DNA of 64,000 bases from Branchiostoma floridae (taxonomy: Eukaryota > Chordata > Leptocardii > Amphioxiformes > Branchiostomatidae), in contig NC_049991.1 in NCBI RefSeq assembly GCF_000003815.2, positions 10,871,024-10,935,023 of the forward strand, given 5' to 3'. Below, one piece after another: positions 59,001-64,000 of the stretch (its first letter is position 1; every line of letters starts with the position of its first letter). Both the position numbers and the translations under genes were made by a program. The notes below the pieces were generated by a model that had not been told where the DNA came from, ran no database searches, and saw nothing but the letters and a program-made list of their open reading frames with translations.

Positions 59001-62000
59001 ACTGACTTTCCAAATTCCCAAACTCTTTCAGTTGATGACCGACTCCTGGCATTATATGATGACCAGGAGGACCAAACACCAGTAAGCATCAAACAAACCT
59101 ATCCTTGTCCTTTGCTATTACAATTATTTCTGCATAACACTGAATACAATAACTGGTCAGGATACGTTTCACTGAGATACATAATTTACTTTTGTAGGTT
59201 TGTAGTAATGATGTTCTAAGGCAATCAAGTAGTACCTTTATTTACACATAGCCAGTATAACCACCCTTCAGTGTACCACACCATCTCTGTAGGTATGCAC
59301 CATGGTAGCAACTAGTTACTGTAAATGCATTTAATTTCTCGGAAGCGGGAAAAGGACTGTTCGCGATGGTTTTAAGTTCGTGGTAGCACCATCCACTGTA
59401 GTCTCTTACTGCCATGGAAAAATGTTCTCGGTGGATTTATGTTCGCGGTGAATTGGCAACGCGAAAACCGCGAACATTTCTACATTTACAGTATATTACA
59501 CTGAACATCTACAACCTGTTACACCTAGATTTTGCACATCTAACTTGTAAGAATTGTTTGAGAATTCCCCTTCTATACTTGGTGGCGGCAAGTTCTACTA
59601 ACATAGTGTTATACATGTAGAATAAGTTAGTAATATCAGCCAGGATCACCATTTCTTCCATCACCTGTTCCACAGGACATCAGCCCCATGGAGCCGTATG
59701 AGGAGGAGGAACTAGAGGATGAGATTGAGGCTGAGTTCATCCCGAAGGACCTGAGTGCCTGGAGGGTGGCCATCCCTAGGGCAGAATCCAGGTCAACAGT
59801 CCTCTATGTTTCTTTCATGCTCATTGTTTGATGAGCCTACTTGACTGTATAGGAAACTGTAAACACGTAATATGTAAGTCAAACTACAATCAATTTAGAA
59901 ATCTAACATTTCCTTTAAGACAGTGGGTGTTATCAACTGAATTTTTGAAATGGTAAAAATGTTGGTAAGTTGCTTGCTACATCACCATGTAACTCAGGAT
60001 GTTGTTTTGGGTTTCAGATATGAAAATGGCAAGCAGTACTATGTCTACATCATCTCAGTACAAAGAATAGACATCAGAGAAGGAGGTAAGTTACTGTTTT
60101 ATAGTATGTGAACAATATCTTGCAATACAATAATCACTACAGGTAAAGCCGTCCATAGTGAAAAATATTGCGTTACTGTATTCCTTGCTTGCATGCAATG
60201 TCTTTTCTCTGTTGTAAGTTTAGCTACACTATTGCGATACATTGCACCAAGGTTATTATCATAGAATGATGTAATTGATATTTTTCTATTACAGAAACCT
60301 CAGGCCCATCTGGATGGGAGACTACAAGGTAGGGATTGTGTTCCTTCATGTATTTACTTGTCTTACATATCTCTTGAAAGTTGAGATGAAACTGCACTTC
60401 CTTGCACAACCAGTTGGTGGTCTTTTTGCTCTGCTTTGCCCCCATTGTACGAGAGCTACAAAGAGTTTTTAGAGACTTTTCTCCCACTTTCCACTTTACA
60501 GAAGGTACAATGAGTTCTATGTCCTGGAGAACAAGCTGACAGAGTTTCATGGGGAGACCCTGCTGGAAGACTGCTGTCTCCCCACCAAGAGGATCCAGCT
60601 CACCAAACCCAGCCAGGAGTTCATCGACTCCAAAATAGCCATCTTCGAAAAGTGGTTGCAGGTAAATAGATTAGATTATCGCTTTTAAGTTTCACAAAAC
60701 AGTCATTGATTGAAGGAAATTGTTGTAACTGTATGCATACGTGACTGATGAACCCCTTCAACGATTTTAAGATTTTGTCTCTTTTCAAGACTTGATACAT
60801 GTATAGTAGACACATACATACACCTAGAGTAAGTTGAACTCAAATACAATAAATTTTACTCTAGATGACATATGTAATGTACGGAATATGAAACATGAAA
60901 CATCCATGTTTACAGTAACTGTAGGTTGAAATTGTTTTGATCTGAGCTGTACATAATACATGATTTGTGTGGGTGTAATGTTTGAATATTCACATGTCAG
61001 CGATATCCAGACAAGAAAAAGAAAGCAAAGAACTGCATGATTGTATGATAATACCCAGACAATCAGCAGAAATGAATAGTCAAGAGTTACTGGAAAAACT
61101 GTATGTAAGATGATGCTTATGTAATATGTTGTTCACAGTACAGTTACCTTATCCCTATATAACCTCCTTGCCTTATCAGAAATGGCAAGGTCATTGTATG
61201 TCGCTGTGTCAATGGAGGTCAGCCATAGAGGATTGAAGGGATAAAGAGAAGTCAATAAAGGAGAAATCTACAAATCCTATACAAGTAACAAGTTGACCAT
61301 TGATATACAGATGATGGAGATGTGAGGTGTATTGTGTGTATGATCAAGGAGGTTATATAACCTCCTTGGTATGATGAAGCCTTGCCTGTGTGCTGTGCAG
61401 GTGTATTGTGTGTATGATGAAGCCTTGCCTGTGTGCTGTGCAGGTGTATTGTGTGTATGATGAAGCCTTGTCTGTGTGCTGTGCAGGTGTATTGTGTGTA
61501 TTATGAAGCCTTGCCTGTGTACTGTGCAGGTGTATTGTTTGTATGATGAAGCCTTACATGTGTGCTGTGCAGGTGTATTGTGTGTATGACGAAGCCTTGC
61601 CTGTGTGCTGTGCAGGTGTATTGTGTGTATGATGAAGCCTTGCATATGTGTTGTGCAGGTGTATTGTGTGTATGATGAAGCCTTACCTATGTGCTGTGCA
61701 GGTGTTGCTGACCAAGCCAGCACTGAGAGGCAGTGAGCTGGTGCACAGTTTCCTGTCACCGGGGCCGGAGTTTGAGACCAGGCTGCTGACAGATGTCAAC
61801 ATTGGTACAAACTCTTCATCATTCATGTTTGAAACAACATCATACTCCAATATTATACTAGTTCACAGTACCTTCCTGGTATCATGAACTACATGTACAT
61901 TGTTGCAATAAATGTCCAGACTTTGGAAGTGTTATAGCTATAAGCAAAGCTTTATTTTAGCCAAATACAGCTTTCCAGATGAATTTACATGTATCTGTTC

Positions 62001-63755
62001 ACATTTGCATATTCCCCAGTATAGAGTTTTGCATTAAAAAACAAATTCTTGTAACAGAATGCTGCTGCTTTGTAAATTGTACTAACCAGCATTTTGTGTA
62101 TTTTTTTTGTACAGGTAAGATGTTGAAGTCAGTTCCAAACAAACTAGTCAAGGAGGTAAGTGAACTTTCACCTGTGAAAACTGGCTTTTCAAAACTAGGT
62201 CATGCTTGTTTGTTCCATGGGGAAACAAATGTGTTTAAATGCTCTTAAACTCTTTCACAAGTATCTTATTCCTGTATCTTACACACTGTTTTTTGACAAG
62301 CTTAACTTTCTCTCACAGAAAGGACAGCACCTGGAGCCTTTCCTACAGGCTTTCCTGGCTTCTACAGAGACAACCAAGCCACGGCAAAGGTATAGTCAAC
62401 ATGTACTTGTACTACTGTTGTAAGAATTCAGTGCTGCAAATGTAAAACTACATACCATGTTGTACTACCGGTACCAGGAACTTACTTGTGTATGTACTAA
62501 GTATATAACACAGTATATTTTGTGCTACTGAGAACATTGGTAACCATATGCCCTACATACATGGAAATTGTTCGATCAGTTAGTTCAAATGAAGTACATT
62601 TTCTAAACATATCATATTTTCTCACTTGCAGCAAGCCAGAGGAAATTGAAGAAAGTCCCAAAGATAAGATGGAAAGGAAGGTGCTCTAGTCATTTTCTAT
62701 TTGATTAACATTAAAAAAAAACATTAACAACTTGTAAAACCCTCCATCAAGTTAAGCCTTTTATATCAAATTGTTGCAGTTAACATTCGCATGTAAATTG
62801 AGTGTACATGATGTGTCATTATGTTTTTATTTATGTTTTTACATTCATGATTATAGAAATATCTTTGATGCAAATTGCATTTCCCAAAGTCTCATAAAGA
62901 AATAAGTCTTGATAAAAAAATAACATAAAAAGATAACATGAATGTCGTGTTATGCAGATTGCCTACCCGATCTATGGGAACAATGCTGCTGGTTTGGTCA
63001 GCATCCACAAAACAGAGCCAGACGGGCTGCAGATCAGGGCACTGCACGGGGCCGCAGACTTCCTCCTGTACATAGGTCAGTTTTACTTGTACATCAGTAA
63101 CAATAGTGTAGAGTAACTCACATTTTCAATGTTAAGCTCCATATCCTTCTGTCTGTTCATATACTAGTACAATGTAGTAGCAACCTGAAAGTGTTCAAAT
63201 GTTTTGATTTTCACATTGGAAAAATCATTGTTGAAGAAAACAGTAGCATACAGGATCACCATTAACATACTCCTTTCCTATCTTCCACAGCACGTACTGT
63301 GTACAAGGTCCCGACTTGGTTCCACCATGTTGCCATGGCAGCCAGAATTGTTGGTAAACATGCACTGGAAGGTTACTTGGACAGGTGGGAACCTACTGGG
63401 AACCATGCTTCCTTTTTTCACTTGTAGTCAATCATCTGTATAAAAAAAGGTATTGAAGGGACTGAAATGCAAGTCCTGTTTAAACAGTGTAATACATACT
63501 GTTATTAATGAAATGTCAGTTGGTAGCAATAGTAACCCTTGCTGAGAGATCAGTGTGTGTGGTTGCAGTGGTGTTTGATATTGGAAAGCTGTTAGCCAGA
63601 CAGAAGTAGTGTCCCTTTGCCACCCCTTACATATGCATGTACTTGTCATCTTATCAGCACTTTCCATGGTCTTTTTCCATGCAGCTATCTTGCAGGCAAG
63701 ATAGAGCAGGTGAAGCAGGAGCACCAGGTGGTGGGACTCATCCACTTACTCCGGG
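50033..63755 (+). CDS. SNX14: Sorting nexin 14, 5' ~90% (3' end beyond the window)
   Basis: SNX14 is an ER-anchored nexin acting at ER-lipid droplet contacts and in endolysosomal lipid handling. 31 phase-consistent exons: 50033-50127, 51446-51514, 51674-51728, 52049-52128, 52546-52624, 52752-52795, 53068-53155, 53303-53387, 53641-53797, 53969-54044, 54166-54210, 54354-54437, 54975-55089, 55509-55664, 55886-55943, 57019-57085, 57207-57265, 57799-57930, 58374-58459, 59032-59081, 59676-59791, 60018-60085, 60295-60328, 60502-60661, 61702-61804, 62115-62155, 62319-62389, 62632-62680, 62958-63075, 63291-63384, 63685-63755. They give 868 codons; human has about 946. Order: two N-terminal membrane segments (YAHIFMIFWSFVGGM), a CPVCGDPRCARH zinc-knuckle-like motif (~88-99), PXA domain (~125-295), RGS-like domain (~330-455; FRFMQFLKDEASVHVLQFCL), acidic linker, PX domain (~590-705; RRYNEFYVLE), GQHLEPFLQAFL, and the start of the C-terminal nexin domain (VPTWFHHVAMAARI). 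Exon 25's acceptor ends a 43-bp minisatellite. Confidence 0.96.
51222..51249. repeat. 28-bp CCAAGG...CCTTGG palindrome with 5-bp direct repeats
   Basis: The ends CCAAGGAC and GTCCTTGG are inverted around a TTATAT-containing centre. TAAGA flanks both sides (51217-51221 and 51250-51254). It lies in SNX14 intron 1. Confidence 0.7.
52382..52495. repeat. 49-bp-arm hairpin element in SNX14 intron 4
   Basis: Left arm 52382-52430 and right arm 52447-52495 pair over 49 bp with only three mismatches, all transitions, around a 16-nt loop. The outer ends are TAGTCTGGTATCCAGC and its near complement. This is a nearly perfect foldback, so it is either a recent MITE or held by pairing. No target duplication was identified. 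Confidence 0.85.
55994..56935. mobile_element. Non-autonomous DNA element in SNX14 intron 15 with the shared GC-rich module
   Basis: The ends are short inverted repeats, AGGCGGCAGC at about 56001 and GTGCCGCCAC at about 56911. The hexamer GATTAT lies just outside both ends (55992-55997, 56925-56930), but the exact border is uncertain, so the duplication size is not fixed. CAG.GGCGG-type ends are seen in some hAT elements. The interior has about four diverged ~190-bp units near 56130, 56330, 56525 and 56705. Each has 'AATTTTGAAATCT..ACC.TCTGAAACG' and 'TCCTGCATTTT'-like blocks, as in the 14466 and 37201 elements. The first unit carries GGGGGTCCGGGGGCATGCTC. Long G runs and C runs occur near the right end (56845-56910). 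No transposase is encoded. Confidence 0.75.
59317..59493. mobile_element. Small MITE with CTGTAAATG ends and TA target
   Basis: The element lies at 59319-59491, in SNX14 intron 20. TACTGTAAATG at the left and its complement at the right bound ~170 bp that contain repeated GTTCGCG and CGCGAAC stretches. TA on both sides fits a Tc1/mariner-type target. Confidence 0.7.
61327..61701 (+). repeat. 43-bp minisatellite that includes the SNX14 exon 25 splice acceptor
   Basis: Eight units start at 61327, 61401, 61444, 61487, 61530, 61573, 61616 and 61659, and exon 25 starts at 61702, exactly where the ninth unit would begin. All spacings are 43 bp except the first, which is 74 bp because a palindrome is inserted. 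Each unit starts GTGTATTGTGTGTATGATGA and ends CTGTGTGCTGTGCAG (with few variants), so every unit boundary looks like a polypyrimidine-weak AG|GTGT acceptor identical to the one used by exon 25 (CTGTGCAG|GTGTTGCTG). Confidence 0.93.
61344..61369. repeat. 26-bp palindromic insertion inside a minisatellite unit, TATGA duplicated
   Basis: The sequence TCAAGGAGGTTAT followed by ATAACCTCCTTGG interrupts the first 43-bp unit. Neighbouring uninterrupted units read TGTGTATGATGAAGCC, whereas here TATGA occurs both before (61339-61343) and after (61370-61374) the palindrome. The unit is 31 bp longer than its neighbours, which is 26 bp inserted plus 5 bp duplicated. The palindrome has a single mismatch (outermost T against G). 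Confidence 0.9.
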
Positions 63756-63782
63756 GTGAGTCGGTCTGTCTGCAGGGTCCTA

Positions 63783-63936
63783 CAGGCAGATTTAGCAGTG
63801 ACATAAGACAGTACCAAAGCTGGCAAAGGAGTATAGCCAGTCAAGGGGAGTCAGTAGGCCACTGGGACTTTGGCTGGCTATGCTCCTTGGCCAGCTTTGA
63901 TACTATCTTATGCCACATGACTGGTAAATCTGCCTG
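63783..63936. repeat. Foldback MITE in the last visible SNX14 intron
   Basis: Left arm 63783-63840 (CAGGCAGATTTAGCAGTG...) and right arm 63874-63936 (...CTGGTAAATCTGCCTG) are imperfect inverted repeats of about 60 bp with a ~33-bp loop. It shares sequence with 41704-41758. Confidence 0.8.
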
Positions 63937-64000
63937 GAGATTAGATACTGCTACAAAGTATCTCATTTGTAAGGGTCTTGATCATGACATAAGAGATGTA

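Noticed and set aside
61277..61759. 160-codon minus-strand frame with a repeated HTQYTCTAHRQ-like pattern
   Set aside because: It is the 43-bp minisatellite read on the wrong strand; no splice sites or start context.
1..64000. CRISPR arrays, tRNA or rRNA genes, bacterial-type operons
   Set aside because: None seen; the spliced genes and repeat types are those of an animal genome.

Overview
The window reads as nuclear DNA of an invertebrate chordate, most likely a lancelet (Branchiostoma). The genes have many short phase-consistent exons with GT..AG borders. Four proteins line up along their length with single human orthologues recalled from memory. The DNA is crowded with small inverted-repeat elements. 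Two, probably three, minisatellites have repeat units that contain a working splice junction; I recall this type from amphioxus genes. The genus is an inference, not something read from a diagnostic locus.

Layout. 1-17.5 kb: a minus-strand gene I cannot name (first exon 17109-17481, next plausible exons 4215-2658, continuing off the left edge), with a ~12.9 kb first intron and two non-autonomous DNA transposons. 20.5-28.9 kb: CCP110, the centriole-capping protein, minus strand, 13 coding exons. 29.9-37.0 kb: three tandem plus-strand paralogues of a six-pass membrane protein I do not recognise. 37.2-38.4 kb: a second copy of the 1.2-kb transposon. 39.7-46.7 kb: FLCN (folliculin), complete in 11 exons, with two TCACGTGA boxes just upstream and a 5'-truncated LINE in intron 5. 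47.6-49.6 kb: METTL25B/RRNAD1-type methyltransferase, minus strand, 3 exons. 50.0-63.8 kb: SNX14, plus strand, 31 exons visible, 3' end outside the window, head-to-head with METTL25B.

Functional picture. FLCN (Rag-GTPase/mTORC1 and TFEB/TFE3 control) and SNX14 (ER-lipid droplet contacts, endolysosomal lipid homeostasis) both act around lysosomes and lipids, and CCP110 acts at centrioles and cilia. I see no operon-like logic; these look like ordinary neighbouring housekeeping genes plus one lineage-type tandem family.

The most unusual signals are: (1) 16-28 bp palindromes of the form CCAAGG...CCTTGG, three of them flanked by exact 5-bp direct repeats, one of which interrupts a minisatellite unit so that the empty site is visible next door; (2) splice-junction-spanning minisatellites in FLCN and SNX14, and a degenerate one in the unnamed gene; (3) one sequence module carried by transposons with different termini.
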